Below are positions 43,861 through 56,324 of a stretch of DNA of 64,000 bases, piece after piece. Every line of letters begins with the position of its first letter. The first letter of the stretch is position 1. The translations under genes and the position numbers were made by a program. Origin of the DNA: Adineta steineri. Its lineage: Eukaryota > Rotifera > Eurotatoria > Adinetida > Adinetidae. The stretch spans positions 234,280-298,279 of the forward strand of contig CAJNOI010000103.1 in the NCBI GenBank assembly GCA_905250115.1, written 5' to 3'. The notes under the pieces were generated by a model that was not told where the DNA came from, searched no databases, and was given only the letters and a program-made list of their open reading frames with translations.

Positions 43861-45574
43861 CGTTTAACTGAGACTTTTAGCTGATATTAGCACATCTGAA
43901 AAGAAATCACAGATGAACACGTCTAACAAACATTGTATTCACACACTTTATTCAATCAAATGCAGGTTATATGTTATGTTTAAAAGATTGACAAGTTAAG
44001 GGACAATGAATAAAATCAAACATAAAAATTATGTTCAAGTATTTTCGTCAGTCTGGAGTCATATTTTTATGACACTAGGTAGTTAAGAGGTAGTGATTAT
44101 GAATGTCTCATAGTCAACTATGATTCAACTATTTGGTTGAAATCGAACTGATGTTCTTAGAAGAAACTATTTGATCGAAGGATGAATGATGATGAATATC
44201 ATGCTTACTAAACTGACATACTAATATGTTGAAGAACATATGAATTGGTATTTGTATCAAAGAATATGAGTTATTCTCGCATGTAATTTAAATTGAGCGA
44301 ACAAGAGATTCATTAAAATATGTTGACGGCTTCAACACTACATTTGTCATTGTGTGTTTAATGTGAGGTAGTTCGATATATGAATTGTAGAACATTAGTT
44401 AGATAGGAATATTTTGGTTACAGCAATAGAAATTAGTACAATGAATAGTACCATCTATAATCAGACAGAAAATGAATAGTGCAGGGATAAACAGATTCAG
44501 AAACGTTTAACTCTCTAGAAAATATAGTTTCATTTCAAGCAATTATTAAGGATCTCATGGACAACGAATAATTCATAAGGCTATAATCTATTCAAATATC
44601 ATTCTCGTTTCTCAAAATGTGATAGAAGTTACAATATGATTGTAAAGTATATATTAAATAAATAGTTCCAGGCATAATGCTAGTCAAAAACTTCATTCAC
44701 TCAAGAAAGTGACAGGACTATTTTTATGTACAGGAAATCAGTAGAAAATGAATAACTAAAAGTATCATTCTATTCAATTATTTTATTTGTTTTGAAAGCA
44801 AACTTTCGATCACTCAAATAATCGATCGTTGGATAATAGTTGAATTTTTTTAACAAAGATTCTATTTGAATATAATGGTAGAATTTGGAAATAGACAGAT
44901 ACTGTAATAAGAAGAAGAAAAATTGTGTACTATATGAATGATTCTAATGATAATTCTATTCAATTGTTACCTGATTTTTCAAGAAGAATTCAGAGTTTAT
45001 CTATGATTAATGAATATATTCCAAATGAATATTCAATATCAGTATTCTATTCAGATATATACCTTGTTATAATAGACAATTTGGGATTCGTTTTGACTGA
45101 TGAATATACTAAAAATGAATATTTCAATAAGGATTCTAGTCAAATATATTCCTCTTTTTATTTAAAATTCGAGATTCATCACACTTACTGAATACACCGT
45201 AAATGAATAATTGTTAGAATAATTTTGTTCAAATATTTGCACGATGAACAAGAAACCAAACGCATGTGATAGAATTAGTGTCTATATTGACAATGACTAA
45301 TTCTAAATAATGTTCTATTCCAATACTTGTTCATTGCAGAAAACAATAGAAAAGATCATTCAGCATTCAATAAATCTGTAGTTAATGTACACGTATTAGT
45401 AAGTCATTATTCAGCATTCATTTACTATTACGAGAAACTCCAAATTTGTAACATATAATCAATAAATATGAGACTAATGAATAATTCAGACACATTCTTT
45501 CATCGAATATATTCTTCTGTACAACAAAAGCAATGAAAGTGTATTAGCTGATAAGAAGATTCACAATAAATAAA
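43861..45574. repeat. Strongly diverged satellite-like tract
   Basis: The sequence keeps recurring words such as AAATGAATA and ATTCTATTCAAATATT at irregular spacing of around 100 bp, as if an older part of the same array. The 88-residue open frame at 44925-45191 lies in this repeat-like sequence and is not credible. Confidence 0.4.
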
Positions 45575-45838
45575 CTACTCTAGTATCATTCTATTCAGAT
45601 ATTTTAGTGAACGTCGTGTATTCGACGAAAGAGCAGTGGATAACACAGATTGTAATAAAAATGAATAAAGGACAGGTTTATAGGTACGATATGCTTGAAA
45701 AACTCTCTTGAGAAATTCGTTGCTGACACTGGAAGCAGTATCATCATCGAAGTTATCACTGACGTCGCGGGCCTTGCATATAGCTAAGCATAAGCCAAGT
45801 AGAACCAAGATGCACACCAGAGTTTTGTTATTAACCAT
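45575..45838 (-). CDS. Small secreted peptide, 87 aa
   Basis: Single-exon ORF with an excellent signal peptide (KTLVCILVLLGLCLAICKA), cleavage predicted before RDVSDNFDDD. The mature part of about 64 residues has an acidic start, then a basic/hydrophobic helix-prone region (FLKRVFQAYRTYKPVLYSFL) and a dibasic NTRRSL site. There are no Cys residues in the mature part. A TATA box sits about 75 bp upstream of the ATG (CTATATAAG), supporting a real, strongly regulated gene. It could be a peptide hormone precursor or an amphipathic antimicrobial peptide; no family is recognised. It lies at the edge of the satellite region. Confidence 0.65.
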   Translation of the reverse strand: MVNNKTLVCILVLLGLCLAICKARDVSDNFDDDTASSVSNEFLKRVFQAYRTYKPVLYSFLLQSVLSTALSSNTRRSLKYLNRMILE

Positions 45839-45908
45839 TGCACTTGTTTGTATTGAATGAAAGAATAACGATTGTATAATAGTATTAATTTTGCAAGAAT
45901 AGTCTCAG

Positions 45909-45918
45909 TCTTATATAG
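45909..45918 (-). promoter_or_regulatory. TATA box of the small secreted-peptide gene
   Basis: Reads CTATATAAG on the minus strand, followed by about 75 bp of leader to the ATG. Position and sequence fit a core promoter; not proven. Confidence 0.55.
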
Positions 45919-46170
45919 TCACGACGAAGGCAGAGGAGGAAGAAAAAGTATTAAAAATATATCTATTTTTCTTTTGCAATACGAATCAAGACGTTTTAAT
46001 TAGAGAAAAAAATAAACGCAAATAAAAAATGACTGATCTTGAAGGTTGTTAAAATTAATGGCCTTGTTTTCCCTCCATAAAAACAAAGAATGCACTTTTT
46101 GCTTATGTTAGGGTTATTATGCACATAAAGCAATCCTATTATAAAAATATTGCTTTATATCGATATAAAT

Positions 46171-46320
46171 TTTGATTACTTTTTCATTGATACCTCTGTT
46201 TAATTGATCTGCAACAACAAATATTACTGATGTATCAATCGATACAATTTTTGATTACTTTTTCATTGATACCTCTGTTTAATTGATCTGCAAAACATAT
46301 ATGACTGATCTATCAATCGA
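46171..46320. repeat. Direct repeat, period 79 bp, two copies
   Basis: TTTGATTACTTTTTCATTGA then TACCTCTGTTTAATTGATCTG occurs at 46171 and 46250, with similar ATCAATCGAT sequence after each. Confidence 0.85.
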
Positions 46321-49118
46321 TTGTTCAAATTGATCATTAGGACAGTAACTCATGTGTGACGACAAAGAGACGTGTCATTGTGATGAAAGCAACTCATGCG
46401 TGACGAAAACGAAGGATACATACAAAAAAAATTGAACTAGTGAATATCAGCAAAATGTTTCATGAATAAAATAATTTTGCATTTACTAGCATTCGATAAT
46501 TCACTTAAAATGGCTTTTTTTTTAAATAAGATTGTAACAAAAAAATTAATTTAAACGAATATCTATAATTATCGGTATATATTTGATAAATTCATCAATG
46601 TAAACATATTTTTCAACTATACATATATTTATATTTTAAGAGTTTTAATAATATTCTCATATTCTCTTTATGTCGAAACAATTGTTGATATAATATAGAG
46701 TTAAGATGTAATAATTAGCTGTTGAATCATATGCTAATTAAAATATATTTTAATTTTAAGAAAAAAAAATAAGTTAGTAATATATATTGACAAAATTTAT
46801 ATTGTTTTAAAAAGTAAATTATTCTAGAACATAAAACTTAACTTTTCTTCTTTCAAACAGTATTATTTATCCAATTATTAATCTTTTCTATTTTTCTAGA
46901 TATTAAATAATATGATGCATTTAATAAAAATTGTAAATAATATCGACGAAAAATATCGTTATTGTTTTTCAAAAAAAATTACATTTTACTTATCTTGATT
47001 AAGAAAATTATTTTCAACGTTGCAGCCTAGTTAAAAAGTCATTTTCAAGAATATAACATTATACAAACTGATAAAGATAAGAAAAAATTATAAAACATAG
47101 TATGATAAAAGGAAAAAATGTACATACATATAAAAAATATAATAGTCAAATATGATATTATTAAGTTGTTAATAAGGATTAATTTACATTAAAATTAAAA
47201 TTTTTATAACTTATAATCATATACAGATACAGGACAAATTTACTAAAATAGGATAAAATAGATTTAGAAGCAGACAGAACGAAGTATAACTTGTTTTTTA
47301 TTCGATGAGATCTTCTGAGTGTGGTGCTTTCTATTAATATTTTTTCATTTTCAGGTCGATTTGCATCATTATTCTTAATATTATTGTTATCAATCAGAAT
47401 GTTAATACAATGAATATTTCGATTTATAATTATAATAATCATGTTCATTATTGACTTTCTCTTTAATTGATGATATATTCAATATACCATTCAAAGTACT
47501 ATTAATACTATTAGTTGTAATACTGTTATGTATTTAATTATTTGGAAAAAAAGAATTTTTATAATTAATTGTATTACTGTTTGTGTTGATAGATGTTTTT
47601 TTAATATTCTGATCTAATCAAATATGTTTACTATTATCATTTAATCTAGTATAAAATTTATTATTTTTAGGTACTTGTGTATTTATTAGATATGATATTA
47701 TATATTGATATTAGTAGATGTTTTTTGTTTGTTAGTATTAGTTATTGTTTTGTATTTACTATTATGTTCTAATGAACTATGACTAATTTCAATAATTGAA
47801 ATTTGTACAAAGTTCAATACTGTACTTCAATAGTTTACTTTCTGCCATTCTGCCTGCATATGATTGATTAATTATAAAATTAAAATTGTTCATGTTATGT
47901 GTCTTTTCATTAATTTTTGATAAGTTTGGTTCATTATTTAAATTATTATTGGTCATGTTCGTACACGAGCTACCTAATTCTGAGGAAAATTTACCTGAAA
48001 ATTATTGTAAAACTAAACTATTCCGAAAAATAAATACTAGTTCTTGTTTTTTTAATGTCCGTTTATATTCTTCGAACTCGAATTAGGCAACTACTCATTT
48101 TATTAGAAGCTCTCATAGATCCATAACACACATGACAATCTTATTACTATAATGAATCTTTAAATGTATGTAACTCATGAAGGTATCTTTTTTATGTAAA
48201 AGTTTTGTGACAGAATTAATAAGTAAGCTAAATAGTAGCATACTATTGCTCTAATATTTACTGAAATATCGAAATTAATTAACTTGTGACCGACGAGCCA
48301 GATATTTAGATACTTAGATAATAGAAGTGCCAAGATACATTTCCAATATTCTTAATATATGAATTTCATTGTAGGCAATGCAAATTTCGAAATACTAAAA
48401 TTTTCTCTGGAAAACTGAACCCAACATCTTGTTTCAATGATTTTATTCTAAAATAGAATGATTTAATATAGCTGACTTTCAAAAATTTTGCATCACTTTT
48501 ATTTTGATTGAAAAAACTAAATAAATACGTTGGTTTTTCTATTGCGTCAGAGACTTTCATATGTGTCATAAATACTATAAATAGATATTATCAGGCAGTG
48601 TTTTCGAGAAACATAAAACTTTAAAAAGTTTTTTTTATATAAATGCAGATGTTTTTAGTGGTAATTCATGTTTCTTTTTTTCTTTTCTTAGAACAAAACA
48701 CATATTTGTGTTATATACAAAGTATTAAATGTAAGAAAAGAAAACAGTATAAGAGTATATAAATGAAGATTTTAAACTTTTTCTAAAAAAAAAGAAAAGA
48801 AAGGGAAAAAGCAAATAAAAAAAATTAAATTATTTTTTGAGCAAATATAACAAAAAAAAGGCGGAAATAAAAAGAAGAATTTACCTGAAAGAAAAAGAAT
48901 GTAAGCAAACACTAGAAACCTTTTGAAGAGAATATCAAGGAAAGAATAATTATTTAACAAGTATAATATAGAGAAAAAGAAATGAACAAAAAGCAATTGA
49001 AGCGATAGTATTTAAGTATATTAATGTTTGAACATTATTCTATTTTATAAAGTGAAAGTTTTGTTAAACAAAACAAAGTTATATCATTACAATATATATA
49101 TATAGAACCTAGTTCATC

Positions 49119-49703
49119 ATGATTTTCCTATCAAAACGACCAAATAGTCATCAAGGTTCATCTACTCGAGAAGCATGTCTATCTATTGTAGGTTTATTCT
49201 TATCCATTGGACTTATTGGTGGTCTAGCTGGACTCATTTATGGTAGTTACATATATATATGTACGAATCTTTTAATTTATTTTCTTACTTCTTTAGGTTT
49301 AGTAACAAACAGTGCACCAAGTACGATGTTTGGTGCAATTGCGTTTAGTATTTCTTTATTTTTCACAATTATATTTATTCTTGTGATCATATTCTGTCTT
49401 AAAAGTGTTACTGGTGATTCAAATAAGAAACGTCACAAACAAAATGCTCACATGAAACATATAAATTCGGCACAAAACATATCAACAGTTTCAACTGCAC
49501 CAAATTATGAACAAACAAGTAGTTATAATACACAGATTTATTCACCATCGGTTCCTATAGAATTATTAGATAGTTCAACCAATGGTTTTGGTAAACAAAT
49601 GCAATCATCTTCATTACCACCAATTGCTTTTGATTCTTTAAATCACAGTAATTCATCAACTAATATTTATGATTTAAGACAAAATTATTACAATGGACAT
49701 TAA
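49119..49703 (+). CDS. Two-TM membrane protein with long polar tail, unknown
   Basis: The open frame is 194 aa, but a 54-bp GT-AG intron at 49243-49296 is likely: its size is typical here, it ends in a T-rich tract and TTTAG, and removing it turns LIYGSYIYICTNLL... into LIYGLVTNSAPS. The predicted protein is then 176 aa. TM1 is SIVGLFLSIGLIGGLAGLIYG and TM2 is TMFGAIAFSISLFFTIIFIL, linked by a very short loop. The C-terminal 95 residues are Ser/Asn/Gln-rich with YNTQIYSP and IYDLRQNYY. No family was recognised. It could act as a small membrane adaptor. Because the intron length is a multiple of three, a retained-intron protein is also possible. Confidence 0.6.
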   Translation: MIFLSKRPNSHQGSSTREACLSIVGLFLSIGLIGGLAGLIYGSYIYICTNLLIYFLTSLGLVTNSAPSTMFGAIAFSISLFFTIIFILVIIFCLKSVTGDSNKKRHKQNAHMKHINSAQNISTVSTAPNYEQTSSYNTQIYSPSVPIELLDSSTNGFGKQMQSSSLPPIAFDSLNHSNSSTNIYDLRQNYYNGH

Positions 49704-50188
49704 AAAATTCTTACTTTTTTTCTCTCAATATATTATATATAAATACATTCCAAAGAATCGAGCGGGTCTCTTTCTTTTAATTTTTTTTTTCTATTTTTAA
49801 CTTGTACGTACGAACGTATGCATTATAAATAATCTAAAGTATTGTAGAAAAAAAAACTGAGGGAAAGAATAATGTTTGAATATATAGTGTTGTCAGCGGC
49901 ATCAAAATCAACTGATGACTTATTGATATAAATATGTGATTGTTTTGTATTTTCGTAAACATGTGAGAGAGAGAGAGGGAAAAAGAACTTTAAAGCAAAA
50001 GGTGAAAACTTGTTATTGTTTTTGTTCATATTTCAATCATGCATCTTTCTTTCTTTTACATAAGAAGCAAAACAAATGTAAAACGCCACTGTTCGTATTT
50101 TTTTTTGTTTAGTTTCGTACATTTCTGTTTACGATTCACTATCAAATCGAATAGAAAGTAGAATTTTATATTGATTCAAACAAACTAA
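49704..50188. other. Intergenic, no gene seen
   Basis: About 485 bp between two plus-strand genes, with a GA-rich simple stretch near 49968-49985. No credible gene. Confidence 0.4.
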
Positions 50189-51541
50189 ATGCCAACGAAA
50201 ACTCGCTGGGCACTTAATCCAAAAAAGTGGTTCGATAATATGTCAAATAGCACGCAAAAACGTGATAGAATTGATAATATATTACCAGCAGCAACACGAG
50301 GATTATCCTTATCAACACATACTATACATCTTTCTCGATCAAAAAATAAAGCAAAAGTAACACCAGTTATGTTATCAGCTGATGCAAATAAACATAATGC
50401 AGCTATATTAACGCCTATGACACAATTTCAATTACCAGCATTTAGTGTTAGACGTGATAGAACATCATTATTATTTTCATCCATATCAGGTAATCGTCAA
50501 AATACATTTTTTCCTACTCATACTGAACCAACTATACGTAAACGTGGTCGTTGTGAAAAAGAAGAACTTTCAATTGATACAACCCGATCAATTACTCAAC
50601 CAACACAAACAATTATATCTGCTTCATTAACAAGTGAAAATATTCAACAAAATACTGCAATAAAACCAACGGAAATGACTCTATCAAATATGTCACATCA
50701 TTGTTTAATTGATTATCCAAGACGTTCATCAGATCCAATTGTAGAATCTACATCACCAGCAAATTCTTCATCAGCATCATCTGCAGTTAATGATAATGAT
50801 TATTCATCGGCAAGTGAATTATTTAATGATATATCTAATTATAATAAATCAGAACAACAATTATTAAGACTAAAAGCTCTTTCAGTTGAATCCATAGCTG
50901 ATTCTGAAACATCATTCAAAAACTTTCCTTCTCGTCCTATTATACATTATCATCGAAGGTTAATAAATACTTCAAATATAAATGGTAATAATACTCAATT
51001 ACAAGGACAACAAATCTTTAGATCATCATCTCGTTCACATAGTCTTGAAGATATTTTTGAAGATAGTCAAACATTTTCAACAATAATAAAACGTCCACAA
51101 TCATCAGTACTTAATGATAAAAATATAGAAACATCGAAATTTAATCATAATGCTCATAATACATATGATTTAACTATTGATACAATTGATGAATTATCTA
51201 ATTGTTCTAAAAGTCCTGTAGATTCATTTGTAGGTGGTTCATATTCTGATGAGTCACTTCGTCCAGCCTATGATGAAGAATGTTATGCAACATTACCACG
51301 TGGAAGTTCAACTGAACAAATAAATAATAATACACAACATGATCTTCGTACTATTGTTGATGAATGTCTTCGTCCAATAGTAGATTCAATTGGTAAAAAT
51401 CGTCCAACAAAAAATCAACATCGTTCAAAACGTGCTAGTATTAATAGTGATCAAACACAATTAATTATTGAAGATATCACCGATAAATTATCGTCTAGTT
51501 TGGACTATTCGATATATACACAGCATCAAAGATGTTGCTGA
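50189..51541 (+). CDS. Disordered 450-aa protein, unknown
   Basis: A single uninterrupted exon with coding-like codon use throughout. The protein is polar and Ser/Thr/Asn-rich, with basic SRSKNKAK and RRDRTS stretches, an acidic centre (DNDYSSASELFNDIS), RSSSRSHSLEDIFEDS (possible phospho-sites) and a more ordered C-terminus (DESLRPAYDEECYATLPRGS, then TIVDECLRPIVDSIG and IEDITDKLSSSL). No membrane segment or domain is recognised. It is likely an intracellular scaffold or regulatory protein. The start Met is preceded by AAACTAA, and the frame is not open far upstream. Confidence 0.65.
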   Translation: MPTKTRWALNPKKWFDNMSNSTQKRDRIDNILPAATRGLSLSTHTIHLSRSKNKAKVTPVMLSADANKHNAAILTPMTQFQLPAFSVRRDRTSLLFSSISGNRQNTFFPTHTEPTIRKRGRCEKEELSIDTTRSITQPTQTIISASLTSENIQQNTAIKPTEMTLSNMSHHCLIDYPRRSSDPIVESTSPANSSSASSAVNDNDYSSASELFNDISNYNKSEQQLLRLKALSVESIADSETSFKNFPSRPIIHYHRRLINTSNINGNNTQLQGQQIFRSSSRSHSLEDIFEDSQTFSTIIKRPQSSVLNDKNIETSKFNHNAHNTYDLTIDTIDELSNCSKSPVDSFVGGSYSDESLRPAYDEECYATLPRGSSTEQINNNTQHDLRTIVDECLRPIVDSIGKNRPTKNQHRSKRASINSDQTQLIIEDITDKLSSSLDYSIYTQHQRCC

Positions 51542-54508
51542 TTTTTTATATATTTTTCTTAGCAATAAATAAAAAAACGATTTAAGGTAAATTATTAGTT
51601 TAAGTTTCAAATAAAATATTCATCACAATAATATTCTAAAAAGATTTTATGATGTTGAACAACAAGACATAAATAATATTACACAAGGTAGTTTCTGTGT
51701 TGTATGGACAAAAATGACTTTCATTATACTGAATATATGTTGCGAGATTATCTTGTATAATATGATTGAGTTCATTTATCAATAGAAAAAAAATGTATAG
51801 ACTAATTTTGTTGCCAGACAATTCATAGAGAACGTTCGAATAAAAGTAACTATTTTCGTATAAGAAAGATTAAAACCGTAAAAAAATCACGAACAGATAA
51901 TCTCAGATTAATATCCTATCGAACTTTCATTTATACTTATTGTACGCAGAAAAAATTCTTCGATTTTTTTGTCATGTTGTGACTATATGCTACGATTTTA
52001 GCCCATATGTTTTCATTTTTCAATATTAACACCTTTCTTCATTTTTTTATATATTTGTGATTAATTTTACACTTATAATTCTCATGTACCACCCACTATC
52101 ATTGCACGGCATGGTATGTCTTAGTTTAATCTTATCCATTCCTACACTACAATTATCGACGACATGTCAGCCGGAAGTCACTATGTTAATCTATTAATCA
52201 TAAAAATAGAGAATGAAGTCAAGTGAAGACGATGGGAGTATGGTGACCACTTGAAATCACATTACCTACGGCCGTTCCTCTCTGCATGAAATAAAGTCAA
52301 TGTATGTTATTTGCAATTTGATCTTTATTTTTATGTAAATTATTGATTTCATATGATATTCAATGTAATATAAGTGAATCAAATTTATATTAAATTCAAT
52401 CTTATCTTTTCGATAAAAAAAGATACCGCCATGACAGAAAGAAAAAATTCATTTATATTATACTTTAACACTTTCTTTACTGATAGAGAAAAAAACACAT
52501 ACATAACGAATTATGTTTGATCTCATAAAATGATGAGTATCGTGTATTATGAATACCCATTGGCAATAATTATACATGTGCTCATCTCTTTGATCGTAAT
52601 GTGCAAGTATTGGATTAAACAAAGCGATATACATATAAATACAAAATGACACTACTTTCAATTTTATAATTGAAAAAGAAAATGTTATTACATTACGTGC
52701 ATGAAATACATATGACACATTATGTTTGTTTGACGTTGAAAATTAGACGAGATTATGTCGGTGTACATAAAGATGAATATTTGATATTCATTTACACATT
52801 CCTCAAGTGCTAGAGTACTATATGAACATCCTTCCGATTCAAGAATAAAATCATTAAATTTCATAATTCTAAATAAATGATACTTTTTCTAGAATGCAAA
52901 AACAACTAAGAAAAACAAAATGTCTGTTTTTGTTCGATCAAAGAATATTTCTTATATTGATTAGTATACAACTGATAATGAATAAAAAAAGAAGACGAGA
53001 AAGAAGATCATTTCGATAGTTAGTGTAAGATAACACTGTTGTGCTGATTAGACTCTTCACATGATATTCCTGATCTTCAAGATGCACACAGCAGGATGAT
53101 TGCATGGGTGATATAAATGTAATATAGAAGAAAATTGAACGTCGGCAATATTGTTTTACATATCACATTCATTGACACTCTCTGGAAAATAAAATTCATT
53201 ATATATGAGCTGTAACCGATTGCTTTATAATTTATTGCTATTGTTATAAAAAAAAGAAAAACTTCAAGTGTTAATGAAAAGGGAAGAGAAGAAGCAGTAT
53301 TATTTGCCGATGCGTGACGTGTAACAGAATTTGAAATGTGTGAGAGATGAGAATAAAAAAATCGAAGTGTACTCATTTTCCCACTTCACTTGACTTCATT
53401 TCCATTTTTAGATTAACTTTTTTGTTTTGTCTCATATTCTTTTCGATAATTGCATAGCGTGCATAAGCAGAGATTATTAAGGTTGACTAAATGGACGTCG
53501 TTCCATTGCGAGAAAATGAAAATGATTTTATAAGTGTAAATTAGTGAGCGAAAAAGATTGATAGTGACTGATTGTAAGGATCAGTATGTCGGACATAAGA
53601 GCGTCAAAAGCAAGGAAGGGTGAAGAGTCATTATGAAAGATAAAATGAGCAATCAAGTATTGACTAGTATACAATACATATTGTCAAGATTTATTTTCGA
53701 GAGTTGCGAGAATGATATTTCGATCTGTATTTTATCGAAAATAAATCGTTATATTTAAAAGTTGTTAATAAGATAAATATATGGAGTAATTCTACAATTA
53801 TTCATGTTTTACGAAAAACAACCCTCGTTATATACAAGGTAGTGTGAAAAGAACACTTCAATAAGAAATTTAAATATCTTCACTTCGATCATTGATGGAA
53901 CTTTACTTTCCTACTAATAAGTCTTAAGATTGGTCTTATGAAATAAATGTTATTTGTTATCAAATAAGGAAAATTCATTTGAAATACGTTGTAGATAATT
54001 GTTATCTGAGAGAATAACAAGAAGAAATCAAAATAAACTTTATTTATGATATTATATTGTTGTACATATTGAAATTTTTTCAAACTAGTTAGGCATAATT
54101 GAAGCACTGCAGGCAAAAAATGTGTGTGGCAAATTTTTATTAATTGCTATCAATAAGTAAATATTCACCGCCTTGTATATATTTTTAAGTACTACACGAA
54201 GTTATCATATATACAATATATTAATCTATAACGAAATGTTTCCATAATAGGCAAGCTCGTTCATTGAAGATTGGTCTGTTAGATTTGAGAATATTCATGA
54301 TAACTTTAGTTTAAACATTGATAAAAAAAAAATCTTATTTCATTATTCAAGGATTTATAAGTGTGTTTCGAAAAACACTTTTTCAAAATGTTTATTACGA
54401 TTTAACATCACCTTCTACTTGTATTTTACAGAAAATAGCAAAAATAAAAATTAATCTAGATTAACAAAAAAGAATCAATATCCAGAGAGAGAAAGAAAAC
54501 CATATTCA
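51542..54508. other. Intergenic, no gene seen
   Basis: Nearly 3 kb between the convergent disordered-protein gene and CstF-64. A less AT-rich patch at about 52085-52290 stands out but matches no RNA gene I know. All open frames are short. Confidence 0.4.
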
Positions 54509-55568
54509 TTAAAGTGAAATCATTCCACTCTGTTGCATTTGTTCTCTTAATAATATAATACTCGCTCTTTGATCAGCTGGTAATTGAGCTATTTGAGCTT
54601 CACTTAATTGTAGTACTTGCATTAATAATTGAGCTTTTTCTTGATCAGTACGTGATAGAGGTGAATTACCAGTTAATGTTGAATTTGGTTGTTGAAGAGG
54701 AGCTGCTGCTGCCATTGGAAAATTCATTGATGCTAATTGTGGATGAAATGGAGGTGGTGGAACAATTGGTAAAGGTGGTTGTGATACAAGATTTGGTGTT
54801 GCTTGAAATGGAGGATTAGGTAGTAAATTACCAACAAGATTATGTGGTGCTGGTGAAGAATTATTTAAGATATTTAATGATTGAATATCTGGTCGTTTAT
54901 GAAGCATAGTAGCAGCTTCAGTTGGTGGAATAAGACCCATAATAACAAGTGATTGTAACATAGCATATGTTAATTGTGGATTTTGAATAAGAATATTTCG
55001 TGCTTCAGCTGGATATTCTTTAATAATTGTTTGCATTTGTTTCATTAGATCTACAACTTGTTCTGGTGGAAGATTAACTAAAAAAAAGTTTTATGAATAG
55101 AAAATTTGTAAAAATAAAAATTTATTTTCGTTTACCAATTGTTCGAGCAATAACTTCTGGAACTTTATCTGGTGTTATATTAGCACTTTGAACTGTTTCA
55201 AATGTTGGTACACCAACAGTTACTTGTTGATGAAGTAATCGTAATTCATCAGCTTGTGATGATGCTTTATCAACACGTAATGATCGACCACCAAATTCAA
55301 AACCATTTAAATTTCGAATTGCACTTTGAGCCATATCTGCATCTATTAAACAAAATATAATTTATATATGATTAAATTACAAACGATAATTACCTGTATA
55401 TTCAGCAAATCCATATCCTTTTGGATTTCCTGTTTCACGATCGAATACAATACGAAATGATAATACAGGTCCAATAACAGTAAATATTTCTTTCATTTGA
55501 TCTTCTGATGTTCCATGAGGAATATTACCAACAAATACTGATCGTGCTTGTTTTTCTTCAACTGACAT
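54509..55568 (-). CDS. CSTF2: Cleavage stimulation factor subunit 2 (CstF-64)
   Basis: Three exons (55568-55394, 55342-55136, 55077-54509) with introns of 51 and 58 bp give 316 aa. Residues about 10-87 form the RRM (SVFVGNIPHGTSEDQMKEIF, PKGYGFAEY; RNP1 and RNP2 present), which binds GU-rich elements downstream of poly(A) sites. The hinge region follows (VVDLMKQMQTIIKEYPAEAR, NPQLTYAMLQSLVIMGLI) and binds CstF-77/symplekin. A Pro/Ala/Asn-rich linker leads to the C-terminal domain TDQEKAQLLMQVLQLSEAQI then QLPADQRASIILLREQM, which contacts Pcf11. The protein is short compared with vertebrate CstF-64 because the Pro/Gly region and MEARA repeats are reduced or absent. Orthology is clear. A 5' UTR intron may precede the ATG. 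Confidence 0.95.
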
Positions 55569-56324
55569 TTCAATTAATCTAAAATTAAAGTTATATTCAA
55601 TTTCAATACGAAAAACAATCTTTCTCTTCTAACGATATGTTCATTTACTGAAATACAGTATATAAAGACACAATTCTAGCCTAAGTAGAAATTAATCTAA
55701 CTGTTCACGATAAAAAAATTCTTTGTACAAAGATTGAAATTTTCTTTGATTTAAATTTTGACAACATTTTTATTCTTGCCTTATATTTTAATATGAGTTA
55801 TATGATTGGTCAAAAGAATCCATTTAACTTGTATTCATAAGGTTTTATTTTTATAATATTCAAAGTGCATAAATAATTTAAAAAAAAGTTTCGAAAAATA
55901 AACCAATTATCGGATAAAAAAATGAAAATCATTTGTTCTTGAAATGAACTCTTTCAGTGTCGTTGATTGAATACAAATAGTAAGATAAGAGTATATTATA
56001 GGTTTGTTTTACTAATTTTGCAGTTATTAATTTTTTTCAAGGTTATCTATATAACGATTAAAAACAAATCGAAAGAGGGAGTGACAATAAAAAGAAATCT
56101 ATTATTACTGTTCTTATTCTTATTATTTTTTATTCTTTATCATATGCTTTTTATAGGTTATTAATTGTAGAAAATAACTGAGAATAGTTCATTTTGAATA
56201 TTAGCTCAAAAACCGAAAATAGAAAGATTCATCTTACCTTTTTGCTTATATTCATTACAGTTGTTTTTTATATATATCCAAGACAAAATTTATTATTATT
56301 ATCGATTGATTGTGAAAAATTTCA
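55569..56324. other. Divergent promoter region
   Basis: About 750 bp between CstF-64 (-) and the PHD-SPOC gene (+). It probably holds both promoters; no gene was seen. Confidence 0.4.

Larger units (their letters stand above)
45839..49118. other. Gene-poor AT-rich region with a 79-bp duplication
   Basis: About 3.3 kb. A direct repeat with period 79 lies at 46171-46320, followed by two ACTCATG.GTGACGA words (46348-46400). The remainder is very AT-rich. Small frames at 47179-47448 and 47886-48086 are not supported. Confidence 0.4.

Noticed and set aside
44925-45191. 88-aa plus frame
   Set aside because: It reads through the diverged satellite tract with repeated NEY/EYF words caused by the AATGAATA repeat.
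47179-47448. 89-aa minus frame containing TLRRSHRIKNK
   Set aside because: The basic motif recalls linker regions in some mobile-element proteins, but the rest is Ile/Asn/Tyr-rich and reflects base composition. No neighbouring domain supports it.
52085-52290. Less AT-rich patch that might be a small RNA gene
   Set aside because: Compared by eye with U1, U2, U4, U5, U6, 5S and 7SK signatures and none fits; no tRNA cloverleaf seen.
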